Shown here piece by piece: positions 1 to 6,726 of a DNA stretch of 8,020 nt (its first letter is position 1; every line of letters begins with the position of its first letter). Both the position numbers and the translations under genes were made by a program. Under the pieces are notes generated by a model that saw only the letters and a list, made by a program, of their open reading frames with translations, searched no databases and had not been told where the DNA came from. Location: assembly GCA_030740135.1 (NCBI GenBank), contig JASLXW010000171.1:1-8020 (forward strand), given 5' to 3'. The DNA comes from Nitrospinota bacterium. Its GTDB lineage: Bacteria > UBA8248 > JACPRG01.

Positions 1-1
1 G

Positions 2-178
2 TTGAAACAAGAGCGGGTGATCGCCGCACCCTTCATCAAGCCGGGGGATAATTACGACCTGAGAAAATATGACCAAATGTTAAATCATGCGGTGGAAGAG
101 CTTTGGTGTACAACGCCGCGTCGGGATGTGTCCTCTCCGGTCGATCCCAATTCTTCCTTATTGCTACCTCTCTCTTAA
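2..178 (+). CDS. 3' end of an unrecognised protein-coding frame (partial at left edge)
   Basis: The frame is open from base 2 to the TAA at 176-178, giving about 58 residues with no clear start inside the window. The first part, around residues 5-35 (VIAAPFIKPGDNYDLRKYDQ, then MLNHAVEELW), has the composition of a folded protein. The last 20 or so residues are Ser/Pro/Leu-rich and look less like a natural C-terminus. I do not recognise the family. It could be the true end of a gene starting outside the window, or a truncated remnant whose frame ran on into non-coding DNA. It points the same way as the binding-protein gene at 398, about 220 bp downstream. Confidence 0.35.
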   Translation: MKQERVIAAPFIKPGDNYDLRKYDQMLNHAVEELWCTTPRRDVSSPVDPNSSLLLPLS

Positions 179-335
179 TCGGGGGCGAAAAACCTCAAGC
201 GGGAAATTCCAAAAGACGATAGCAATCGCCTGCTTCGAGTCGGGCGGCCGTTGTGTTCAGACCCGCCCTTGCGCGTCCCCACCCCTTATGCCATCCCGGT
301 CCCCGGTTCAATCACAACGAGCGTTTGGGACGGTT

Positions 336-352
336 CCGATGGAATCCATCGG
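336..352 (+). promoter_or_regulatory. Perfect 7-bp hairpin in the leader of the binding-protein gene
   Basis: CCGATGG and CCATCGG are exact reverse complements separated by AAT, about 32 bases before the Shine-Dalgarno site of the gene at 398. It could be an mRNA 5' stem-loop, a dyad operator or a chance palindrome. I see no T-run after it, so a terminator is unlikely. No clear -10/-35 pair was found in the 179-397 spacer. Confidence 0.35.
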
Positions 353-397
353 TCCGGAGTTTTCCAGAGGACGGACGCGAATTCGGAGGGACAAAAA

Positions 398-1408
398 ATG
401 ACGGTTCAGAGCGGTTTCCGCTGGTTGTCGGGATTGGTCATGGCCGCCCTCCTGACCGGCGGGGCGACGACTGTCTTCGCCGCCAAGCGCGTGAAGATCG
501 GGATGTTCGCTTTCGGACACACGCGGATGGTCGGCCAGCACCTCATTGACGACGGGATCGCCAAGAAGTGGGGCGCGAAGTACGGCGTGGACTTGAAGAT
601 TTCCTTCCCCAACGACGACTTTGCGGCGTTCATGGGCAAATCCACGCAGGTCATCGCCCTCAGCAGCCTCGAGGCCGCCCGGCTGGTGGGCGACGAGGGC
701 CTCGACATCGTGATGTGGGGGAAGCTGAACACCTCTTTCCAGGAGTTTTATGTGCGGACCGACTCGCCGTACAAGAGCCCGGCCGACTTGAAAGGCAAGA
801 AGATCGTCATCGCCGGGTGGGACACCGGGTCGGCCCAGATCGGGACCATACTGATGAAGGGGTTTTGGGGACTCGATCTGCGGAAGGACTTCCGGGTCGT
901 GACCGCCTCCTGGCCGGTCGGACCCCAGGTTCTGGCGAAGGGCGACGTCGAGATGGCCTTGAACGAAATGCCCCTCACCCTGGAACTGATGGAGCGGGGG
1001 AAGATCCGGCCCATCCTCAGCACCTACGCAACTGAATGGGCCAAGCGCATGGGAACGGGGCATCTCATCTCCATCAGCCTGTGGGCGTCATTCGGCAAGT
1101 GGCTGAAGAAGAACGAGAAGGCCGCCCGGGCCATCCTCGGCGCGACGCAGCAGGCCATGGACTACATCAACAACAACACCCGGTCGTGGGCCGGCCGCTA
1201 TCGCAATTTCATCCAGGACAAAGCCACGGACTCCCAGGTGGCCACGTTTGTGGATTGGTGGCGGAAGGTGCAACCCTCCTACAAGAACGCCTACCTGGAC
1301 AAGAAGTTCATTCGGGGGGAGACGGAGTTCCTGAAGATGGCCGTCGAGGCCGGTTTCATAAAGCCCAAGGGCTTGAAGAAGAGTCTTTGGCGCGTCATCA
1401 AGCCCTGA
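398..1408 (+). CDS. ABC transporter substrate-binding protein, NMT1/SsuA-TauA-like
   Basis: Predicted periplasmic ligand-binding protein of an ABC importer, 336 residues. The ATG at 398 is chosen because GGAGGG lies 7 nt upstream and the protein then starts with a classic signal peptide: a short basic start, a hydrophobic stretch at residues 9-22 (WLSGLVMAALLTGG) and a likely cleavage after VFA at 28. A frame open further upstream to 251 would put about 49 unlikely residues before the signal. Mature residues 31-36 (RVKIGM) form the first strand. PADLKGKKIVIAG at 128-140 and the LAKGDVEMALNE stretch near 179-190 are typical of the NMT1/THI5-like type II periplasmic-binding fold. Members bind nitrate, sulfonates, taurine, pyrimidine precursors or aromatics, so the ligand is open. 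It converges on an ABC permease/ATPase pair with its own binding protein and may share or compete for that permease, or belong to a transporter elsewhere. Confidence 0.85.
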   Translation: MTVQSGFRWLSGLVMAALLTGGATTVFAAKRVKIGMFAFGHTRMVGQHLIDDGIAKKWGAKYGVDLKISFPNDDFAAFMGKSTQVIALSSLEAARLVGDEGLDIVMWGKLNTSFQEFYVRTDSPYKSPADLKGKKIVIAGWDTGSAQIGTILMKGFWGLDLRKDFRVVTASWPVGPQVLAKGDVEMALNEMPLTLELMERGKIRPILSTYATEWAKRMGTGHLISISLWASFGKWLKKNEKAARAILGATQQAMDYINNNTRSWAGRYRNFIQDKATDSQVATFVDWWRKVQPSYKNAYLDKKFIRGETEFLKMAVEAGFIKPKGLKKSLWRVIKP

Positions 1409-1413
1409 GAGAG

Positions 1414-1432
1414 ACGCGGCCCTTTTCCGCGT
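1414..1432 (+). terminator. Possible weak terminator hairpin after the binding-protein gene
   Basis: ACGCGG and CCGCGT form a perfect 6-bp stem around a 7-nt loop, starting 5 nt after the TGA stop at 1406-1408. The bases that follow (AGGATTTCTT) are only moderately T-rich, so intrinsic termination is possible but not strong. Confidence 0.35.
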
Positions 1433-1515
1433 AGGATTTCTTGAACATGCCCTGTGAAGCCGGGTCGTCGCCGCAAGGCGTCCGGATGGGGCGTCTCAGG
1501 GAGCGCTCCGGTCGT

Positions 1516-1570
1516 GGGTCGGTTGACCCTCCAGCCCGCCTTCGGAAGGCGGCCAAGGGGTCACCGACCC
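1516..1570. repeat. Long nested stem-loop between convergent genes
   Basis: Outer arms GGGTCGGTTGACCC (1516-1529) and GGGGTCACCGACCC (1557-1570) pair over about 13 bp with one bulged T. Nested inside, CCGCC-TTCGGAA-GGCGG (1536-1552) forms a second stem. The symmetry lets it fold in RNA from either strand, and it lies between the converging binding-protein and permease genes, so a bidirectional transcription end or mRNA 3' protection element is plausible. No long T-run follows directly on either strand. It could also be one copy of a dispersed palindromic repeat. The rest of the 1409-1701 spacer holds no convincing gene. Confidence 0.55.
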
Positions 1571-1685
1571 CAAGATGGCCGCCCTACCCTCGTTTCGCGA
1601 TCGCCAAAAAAACCGGCTCCTTTCACAGATGGCGTGCGCCGACCGGGTTGTAAAAAGCACAAACACCTTCATCCGCAGCTTGGCC

Positions 1686-1699
1686 GGCGCGCACGCGCC
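1686..1699 (-). terminator. Short GC hairpin just after the permease stop
   Basis: GGCGCG and CGCGCC form a perfect 6-bp stem around CA, two bases beyond the permease stop codon on the minus strand. The loop is too small for a good RNA hairpin without losing a pair, and no U-run follows, so it is at best a 3' end stabiliser. Confidence 0.2.
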
Positions 1700-1701
1700 C
1701 G

Positions 1702-2439
1702 CTAGACCCGTTTCCAGCGGCAGACGCGCTTCTCCGTCTGCTCCAGGGCCTCGTAGAGCAGGACCCCCAAAAGGCTCATCGCCAGGATGCCCGCGTACAT
1801 CTCCAGGTAATCCAGCCTCGCCCAGGCGTCCTGGATGAAATAGCCGAGCCCCCGGCGGGCGCCGATGCTCTCGACAAAGAACAGGACAGCCACCGCCGTC
1901 CCCACACTGATCCGCAGGGCGGTCAGCAGCTCGCCCACCGTGGCGGGCAGGACGACGTGGCGCAGGACGGCCCATCCCCGGGCGTTCAGCGACCGGACGG
2001 CGAGGAAATACTCCTCGTCGATCCCCCGAACCGCGTCCCGGACAGTGACCAGGATCTGAAAGAACAGGATGAGGGCGATGATGGCGACCTTCGACGCGTC
2101 GCCCAGCCCCAGCAGCAGGAGGATGATCGGCAGGAGAACGATTTTCGGAACCGGGTAGGTCAGATAGACGGCCGGGGCGAGGTAGGCGTCCCACGTCTTG
2201 CTCCGCCCCATGAACAGGCCCAGGGGCAGGCCCGCCGCGACGGCCAGGAAGACGGCGGCCGCCACCCGGTAGAAGCTCACGCCGAAGTGCATGGGCAGAT
2301 CGGCCGAGAGGAGGCCGAAAAACGTCCGGGCGACGGGGACGGGCTCCGGCAGAACGCCCGTCCTCAGGATCAACGCCGCCGCCTCCCATGCGAGGACCAG
2401 GGCCGCGGCGGTCAGGAAGAATCTAGACCCGCGCTTCAT
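1702..2439 (-). CDS. ABC transporter permease, SsuC/TauC type
   Basis: Inner-membrane permease subunit of an ABC importer, 245 residues, close to the usual 250-270 of the SsuC/TauC group. Hydrophobic segments lie near residues 8-26, 58-78, 98-131, 166-190 and 215-230, consistent with five to six membrane helices. The cytoplasmic EAA-type coupling loop is seen at about 142-180 (EEYFLAVRSLNARGWAV, then LRHVVLPA and the LLTALRISVG helix). The pattern PxPxxvxxtFxxLL near 34-44 is also usual for this group. The ATG at 2439 lies inside the end of the ATPase gene (17-nt overlap), so translation is probably coupled. It is the last gene of the five-gene operon. Family members carry small anions such as nitrate, sulfonates and taurine, or pyrimidine precursors; the permease does not show which. 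Confidence 0.9.
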   Translation of the reverse strand: MKRGSRFFLTAAALVLAWEAAALILRTGVLPEPVPVARTFFGLLSADLPMHFGVSFYRVAAAVFLAVAAGLPLGLFMGRSKTWDAYLAPAVYLTYPVPKIVLLPIILLLLGLGDASKVAIIALILFFQILVTVRDAVRGIDEEYFLAVRSLNARGWAVLRHVVLPATVGELLTALRISVGTAVAVLFFVESIGARRGLGYFIQDAWARLDYLEMYAGILAMSLLGVLLYEALEQTEKRVCRWKRV

Positions 2440-3172
2440 CCCCGGCGCCTTTCAGCAAATCCCGAAGCTCGGTGCAGACCCGCTGGTAATCCGGGTGGCG
2501 GCGGTATTCCTCCGACCCCATGCCCGGATTGGACAGGACGCACCGGATTCGGGCCGGTTCCTCGGACAGGACGAGGATCTCCCGCCCGAGGAACGCGGCC
2601 TCGTCGACGCTGTGGCTGACCAGGACGAGGGTGACGCCCTTTTCCCGCCACAGGGAGAGGAGCAGGTTCTGGTGGGCCTCCCGCGTCAGGGCGTCCAGGG
2701 AGGAGAAGGGCTCGTCCATGATCAGCAGGTCGGGGTCCTGCGCGAGGGCTCGCGCGATGGCGACGCGCTGCCGCTGGCCTCCGGAGAGTTGGCCGGGGTA
2801 ACGGGTTTGAAGCCCGGCGATCCCCAGCTCCTCCAGGATGTCCTCGACGCGCCGCCGACGCGCGTCCGCCGGCACGCCCCGGATGCGGAGCCCCAGGGCC
2901 GCGTTCTCGTAGACGGTCTTCCAGGGGAAGAGGCCGTAGTGCTGGAGGATGACGGCGGTCCTCTCCCGCGGCCCCCGAACCTCGCCGCCCCCCACGAGGA
3001 CCCGGCCGGCGCCCGGGTTTAGAAGACCCGCCAGGTTGTAGAGCAGGGTGGTCTTCCCGCACCCGGACGGACCGATGACCGCGAGGCTGCCGCCGGCGGG
3101 CAGACGCAGAGAGAGGTCTTCCAGGACGGGCGCGCTCCCGTAGGAAAAAGACAACCCCTCAACGTGAATCAT
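2423..3172 (-). CDS. ABC transporter ATP-binding protein, SsuB/TauB type
   Basis: Cytoplasmic ATPase that would power the adjacent permease; 249 residues, normal for the family. All nucleotide-binding motifs are intact: Walker A GPSGCGKTT (34-42), Q-loop glutamine 77 in ILQHYGLFPWKT, signature LSGGQRQRVAIARAL (129-143), Walker B LLIMDE (149-154), D-loop SSLD (157-160) and the switch histidine in SHS (187). LFPWKTVYEN is typical of the nitrate/sulfonate/taurine importer ATPases. The ATG at 3172 gives the normal start of the fold (IHVEGLSFSYG). An AGGAGG lies too far upstream (more than 25 nt) to serve it, so initiation may depend on translation of the preceding gene, 46 nt away. Its 3' end overlaps the permease start. 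Confidence 0.93.
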   Translation of the reverse strand: MIHVEGLSFSYGSAPVLEDLSLRLPAGGSLAVIGPSGCGKTTLLYNLAGLLNPGAGRVLVGGGEVRGPRERTAVILQHYGLFPWKTVYENAALGLRIRGVPADARRRRVEDILEELGIAGLQTRYPGQLSGGQRQRVAIARALAQDPDLLIMDEPFSSLDALTREAHQNLLLSLWREKGVTLVLVSHSVDEAAFLGREILVLSEEPARIRCVLSNPGMGSEEYRRHPDYQRVCTELRDLLKGAGDEARV

Positions 3173-3218
3173 CGATTCGATCGGCCGTCCGCCTCGGCCC
3201 GGGCCTCCTGAGGGAGTC

Positions 3219-4181
3219 TCAGTTCAACAGGACCCGGGTCGTCAGGGTGTCATACGTGACGGGGTTCTTGAGCAGCCCTTTCTCCTTCACCCAGCGGAAG
3301 ATGTCCTCCACCTGTTTGCGCGTCGGGAGTTGGAGCCTGGGGAAAGGGATCACCTTGTACGTCTTCACGATCGCCTTGGGCAGATGCGCCTTGCGGACGA
3401 GGAGGTCCTTCCAGGAGTCCGGGTCCGCGTTGATGGCGTCCACGGCCTCGTTGTAGGCGCGGGCGTAGGCCCGGAGCGCGGGGCGCTTCTCGCGGATGGC
3501 CCGGCCGGTGAAAATCGTCACGGACTGCGAGAGGTTCTCTTTGATGTCGTGCGCCAGGGGCCTGGCCCCCAGGACGATGGCCAGGCTGGCCAGCGGGTCG
3601 GGCAGCGTCGCGGCCCGGATCTTTCCAGCCATGAGCATCTGGAAGCGCAAGAAGATCTTCTTAACCTCGATGGTCTTGATGTCCCCGCCGCCGAACCCCC
3701 GGGCCTGGAGAATCCGGTCGGTCACGTACTGGATGATGGTGTTGGAAGAGATCCCGATGGGGACCTCCCGCAGCTCGTCGAGCGACTTGGGGCCGTTCTT
3801 GGGAGAGCCCAGGACGTAGAAGGGGCCCTCCTGCCCGACCGCCCCCAGCAGCAGCGCGGCGACGGCGATGTCCACTTGGCGCGACACCATCACAGTGGAC
3901 GTAATCAGGTCGCTCAGCGCCCCGTCGGCGGACCCGGACTGAAGCGCCGCGTCCCGCTCGAGGGCGCTCTGGAACGGGAAGGTGCTGAACTTGAAGCCGT
4001 GCTTGCGGTCGAGCCCCTTCTCCGTAATGAGAATGTACGGGAGCGCATCGACGATGGACAGGATGCCCAGACGAATCTCCCCGGTGGCCGCCCGTGCGGC
4101 ATTGATTCCCCCGGCCGTCGGGAGCGCGCTCCCGACGGCCAGCGCCCAGATGAATACGTCGAAACGCCTTCGGAGTCTCAA
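3219..4181 (-). CDS. ABC transporter substrate-binding protein, NMT1-like (operon member, TTG start)
   Basis: Periplasmic ligand-binding subunit of the importer encoded by the next two genes, 320 residues from the chosen start. I choose the TTG at 4181 because AGGGAGG lies 5 nt upstream and the protein then begins as a textbook signal peptide: MRLRRRF basic region, hydrophobic core 8-25 and likely cleavage after ARA at 31. In-frame ATGs at 4220 and 4238 lack a good ribosome site and would add 13-19 charged residues before the signal; the one at 4220 would overlap the preceding stop as ATGGATAG. Mature residues 35-110 (EIRLGILSIVDALPYILITE onward) and RAATLPDPLASLA at 189-201 are typical of NMT1/THI5-like binding proteins. 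It differs clearly from the binding protein at 398-1408. Two upstream operon partners are quinone-type UbiA/UbiD enzymes, hinting at an aromatic or related ligand; this is inference. Confidence 0.88.
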   Translation of the reverse strand: MRLRRRFDVFIWALAVGSALPTAGGINAARAATGEIRLGILSIVDALPYILITEKGLDRKHGFKFSTFPFQSALERDAALQSGSADGALSDLITSTVMVSRQVDIAVAALLLGAVGQEGPFYVLGSPKNGPKSLDELREVPIGISSNTIIQYVTDRILQARGFGGGDIKTIEVKKIFLRFQMLMAGKIRAATLPDPLASLAIVLGARPLAHDIKENLSQSVTIFTGRAIREKRPALRAYARAYNEAVDAINADPDSWKDLLVRKAHLPKAIVKTYKVIPFPRLQLPTRKQVEDIFRWVKEKGLLKNPVTYDTLTTRVLLN

Positions 4182-4212
4182 GGTTCCCTCCCTTTCCTCG
4201 ATTTGAGGTTTC

Positions 4213-5121
4213 CTATCCATAAGAACGCCAGAGGACATCGGCCACCGCCCCCATTCCGACGATGACGCTGAACCAGGCGTTCAGGTGAAAGAACGATAGA
4301 TCCACCCGGGAGAAATCACCGGGCCGGACCAGAACATGCTCATAACCCAACAGGGCGGTCCCCAGCAACCAGGAAAGCCAATAGATCCCTCCCAGTTGAC
4401 CGGACCAGCCGGCCATGAAGAGGGAAAAGACCGTCACAAGGTGCAGCCCGCCGGAGAGCCAAAGGGCGCGCGGGACGCCGAATCGGGCCGGGACGGATCG
4501 CAGCCCCTCGGCCCGGTCGAAATCAAAATCCAGGCAGGCGTAGATCAGGTCGAATCCGGCCACCCACGTCGTGGCGCCCAGGGCGATCCACAAGGGGACG
4601 GCCGTCAGGTCTCCGCGAACGGCGATCCAGGCCCCCGCCGCCGCGCACCCGTGGACCGACCCCAGGAACAGGTGGCAGCTCCACGTCCACCGCTTGGCGT
4701 AGGAATAAAAAACGACGACCCCCACCACGACCGGCGAGAGCCAGAGCGTCAGGCGGTTCAACAAACCGGCGGACACCAGGAACAGGCCGAGGGAGACCGC
4801 CATGAAGACCCAGATGCCCTTACCTTCCACGATGTACCGGAAGGCCAGCCGGTCCCGCGTTCTGGGGTTTTTCGCGTCAAAATCCTTGTCGGCGAGGCGG
4901 TTGAAGGCGAACGCGAAGTTCCGCGCCCCGACGGCCGCCGCGACGATCCAGACCAGTGACCACGCCGAGGGGACCCCCCCGGCGGCGAGAAACGCCCCCG
5001 CCAGCACAAAGGGCAGGGCGAAGACCGAATGCTCGAACTTGACCAGACGGAATAGCTGAACGGCCGTCCCGCCGGCCAAGCCCCCCTCTCCCTCCCTCTC
5101 CCCCCGCGCGGCCTCAATCAA
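4213..5121 (-). CDS. UbiA-family polyprenyltransferase, probably MqnP/UbiA-like
   Basis: Integral membrane enzyme that would attach a polyprenyl chain to an aromatic acid (4-hydroxybenzoate in ubiquinone synthesis, 1,4-dihydroxy-6-naphthoate in the futalosine menaquinone route). It has 302 residues. KFEHSVFALPF (28-38) is the usual N-terminal signature. The first Asp-rich motif is N74-R-L-A-D78-K-D-F-D82 followed by AKNPRTRDR. The second is YACLDFDFDRAEGL (194-207) followed by SVPARFG. Both would bind Mg-diphosphate. NRLAD instead of NDYAD, with the NPRT motif, resembles MqnP-like members. The TTG at 5121 overlaps the UbiD stop as TTGATTGA and has GGGAGGAG 7 nt upstream. A second TTG at 5079 also follows a purine run and would remove an odd Glu/Gly-rich start (residues 3-14). 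Pairing with UbiD supports a quinone role; the exact substrate is not decided. Confidence 0.88.
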   Translation of the reverse strand: MIEAARGEREGEGGLAGGTAVQLFRLVKFEHSVFALPFVLAGAFLAAGGVPSAWSLVWIVAAAVGARNFAFAFNRLADKDFDAKNPRTRDRLAFRYIVEGKGIWVFMAVSLGLFLVSAGLLNRLTLWLSPVVVGVVVFYSYAKRWTWSCHLFLGSVHGCAAAGAWIAVRGDLTAVPLWIALGATTWVAGFDLIYACLDFDFDRAEGLRSVPARFGVPRALWLSGGLHLVTVFSLFMAGWSGQLGGIYWLSWLLGTALLGYEHVLVRPGDFSRVDLSFFHLNAWFSVIVGMGAVADVLWRSYG

Positions 5122-6556
5122 GTCCGTACTCCTCCCAGCGGCCGTCCACCAGCGCCTTGATCTCCGGGGTCATCCGGGCGACGGCGGGCCACTCGCGATC
5201 GAATCCCTCCTCTTTCCATTTGACCGTGGCGTCGATCCCCATCTTCGTGCCGGCTGTGAAGCGGGCGGAGGCGTGGTCCAGAACCTCGGCGGGTCCGTCC
5301 ACGAAGCAGACGTCCCGGCGGGGGTCGATGTTGCTCGAGGCGATCCAGGCGACCCGGCTCACGTCCTGCACGTCCACGTCCTCGTCCACAACGATGATGA
5401 CCTTGGCGAACATCATCTGCCCCAGCCCCCAGAGGGCGTGCATCACCTTTCGCGCGTGATGGGGATACCGCTTCCGGATGGAGACGATGATGAGGTTGTG
5501 AAACACCCCCTCGGCCGGCATGTTGAGGTCCACCACTTCGTGAAGCTGCATCTGGATCAGGGGCAGGAAGATGCGCTCGGTCGCCTTTCCCATGTAAAGG
5601 TCCTCCATGGGAGGCGGGCCGACGATTGTCGTCGGGTAGATGGGGTCCTTCCGGCGGGTGACGCACTGGACGTGGAAGACCGGGTAGTCGTCCGTCAGGG
5701 AGTAGAAGCCGGTGTGGTCGCCGAAAGGCCCTTCGCGGCGAACCTCGCCGGGCTCCAGATAGCCTTCGAGGACGATGTCCGCGTCGGCCGGAACCTCCAG
5801 GTCCACCGTCTCGCATTTGACGAGACGAACCTTCTTCTGGCGCAGGAAGCCCGCGAAGAGGAGCTCGTCCATCCCGGGGGGAAGGGGCGAAGTCGCGGCG
5901 TAGGTCAGGATCGGGTCCCCACCGAGGGCCACGGCCGCTTCCATCCGCTTGCCGGCCCGGGCGTGCTCCCGGTAGTGCGCGGCCCCGTCGTGATGCCGGT
6001 GCCAGTGCATCCCGGCCGTCTCGCGGTCGAAGATCTGGAGCCGGTACATCCCCACGTTGCGCTTGCCCGAAAGGTCCTTGGTGTAGACCTGGGGGATCGT
6101 GATGTAGCGGCCGCCGTCCTCCGGCCAGCACTTCAGGGCGGGGATGAAATCCAGCGTCGCGCCATCCCGGACGACGACTTCTTTGCAGGGGCCGGTCGAG
6201 ACCGTCTCGGGGCCGATGGCGGCGAGCTTCATGAGGGGGGGCAGGCGCTTGAGCTTCTCCATCAGACCCGTGGGCATTTCCAGGTTGAGGAGCTCGCGGA
6301 TGCGTCCCGCGACGGTCTCGAAGGTGTCCACGCCCAGGGCCATGCACATGCGTTTCTCGGAGCCCAGGGCGTTGATCAAAAGCGGGACGTTGTGTCCTTT
6401 GACGTTCTCGAAAAGCAGCGCCGGGCCGCCCCGCTTGACGGACCGGTCGGCGATCTCGGTGATTTCGAGGATCGGATCGACCTCGGCGGAGATCCGCTTG
6501 AGCTCGCCCGCCACTTCGAGCGCGGTGACGAATTCTGTTGTGCTGTCGTATGCCAT
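5114..6556 (-). CDS. UbiD-family prenylated-FMN decarboxylase, probably MqnL/UbiD-like
   Basis: Predicted cytoplasmic decarboxylase that removes CO2 from a prenylated aromatic acid using prenylated FMN and a divalent metal; 480 residues, normal for UbiD. Recognisable parts are the N-terminal EFVTALEVAGELKRI (8-22), RNVGMYRLQ (166-174) and MHWHRHHDGA (183-192) around the cofactor phosphate and metal, VLEGYLEPGE (262-271), the catalytic-loop motif EGPFGDHTGFYS (275-286), PPPMEDLYMGKATER (314-328) and the C-terminal GTKMGIDATVKW (436-447). The ATG at 6556 matches normal UbiD N-termini; an in-frame TTG at 6592 sits at the probable transcription start and is unlikely. First gene of the five-gene operon; its end overlaps the UbiA gene by 8 nt. 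Such pairs act in ubiquinone or futalosine menaquinone synthesis (MqnP/MqnL); a role in another aromatic acid pathway cannot be excluded. No flavin prenyltransferase (UbiX) gene lies in the window. Confidence 0.93.
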   Translation of the reverse strand: MAYDSTTEFVTALEVAGELKRISAEVDPILEITEIADRSVKRGGPALLFENVKGHNVPLLINALGSEKRMCMALGVDTFETVAGRIRELLNLEMPTGLMEKLKRLPPLMKLAAIGPETVSTGPCKEVVVRDGATLDFIPALKCWPEDGGRYITIPQVYTKDLSGKRNVGMYRLQIFDRETAGMHWHRHHDGAAHYREHARAGKRMEAAVALGGDPILTYAATSPLPPGMDELLFAGFLRQKKVRLVKCETVDLEVPADADIVLEGYLEPGEVRREGPFGDHTGFYSLTDDYPVFHVQCVTRRKDPIYPTTIVGPPPMEDLYMGKATERIFLPLIQMQLHEVVDLNMPAEGVFHNLIIVSIRKRYPHHARKVMHALWGLGQMMFAKVIIVVDEDVDVQDVSRVAWIASSNIDPRRDVCFVDGPAEVLDHASARFTAGTKMGIDATVKWKEEGFDREWPAVARMTPEIKALVDGRWEEYGLD

Positions 6557-6598
6557 ATCGGGGTTGCGCTCTGCTTGTGAAGCATTTCTCAATGCTCA

Positions 6599-6607
6599 AT
6601 CATAACA
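6599..6607 (-). promoter_or_regulatory. Possible extended -10 promoter of the UbiD-UbiA-ABC operon
   Basis: On the minus strand TGTTATGAT matches an extended -10 (TGn plus TATGAT). It would start RNA near 6592, leaving about 36 nt of leader before the ATG at 6556. I see no good -35 hexamer, which fits the extended type but lowers confidence. Confidence 0.35.
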
Positions 6608-6648
6608 TAGGGGTTCAAAGACGCATCCGTTCTGAAGGGCAAAACCTT

Positions 6649-6681
6649 CCAGGGGGCGCTTTTTGAAAGCCGCCCCCCTGG
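6649..6681. repeat. GC-rich stem-loop in the gatC-ubiD spacer
   Basis: CCAGGGGGCG and CGCCCCCCTGG pair over 10 bp with one bulged C. The inner CTTT/AAAG pairs extend the stem towards a TTG loop. It lies upstream of the probable UbiD promoter and downstream of gatC. No U-run follows on the minus strand. Confidence 0.5.
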
Positions 6682-6701
6682 ACCCCCAGGAAAACTTTTT
6701 G

Positions 6702-6726
6702 AAGGCCAAGCCTTAGGCTTGGCCTT
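6702..6726. repeat. Perfect 12-bp inverted repeat (25-bp palindrome)
   Basis: AAGGCCAAGCCT, a single T, then AGGCTTGGCCTT: both arms are exact reverse complements. On the minus strand CAAAAAGTTTTCC follows the stem, which is not a clean terminator tail. It is the middle one of three stem-loops between gatC and the UbiD operon. Confidence 0.6.

Noticed and set aside
251..397. N-terminal extension of the + strand binding protein
   Set aside because: It would place about 49 residues before a good signal peptide, while the ATG at 398 has GGAGGG at ideal spacing.
1600..1625. A7 run flanked by GCC and GGC as an operon terminator
   Set aside because: On the minus strand the T-run lies in the loop of a 3-bp stem rather than after a stem, so it is not a standard intrinsic terminator.
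1441..1705. Open + strand frames in the convergent spacer
   Set aside because: They cross the long stem-loop and have biased composition (Arg/Pro/Ser), with no ribosome site; the spacer is better explained as non-coding.
1957..2619. + strand open frame across the permease/ATPase junction
   Set aside because: Arg/Gln/Glu/Gly-rich shadow of two overlapping real genes; no recognisable fold.
3330..4265. Long + strand open frame opposite the operon binding protein
   Set aside because: Antisense shadow with Arg/Gly/Pro/Asp-rich composition; the opposite strand has a clear signal peptide and family match.
5273..6580. Long + strand open frame opposite the UbiD gene (435 codons)
   Set aside because: It is antisense to a complete, motif-rich UbiD gene and has low-complexity Asp/Gly/Val/Arg content, as expected from the high-GC shadow frame.
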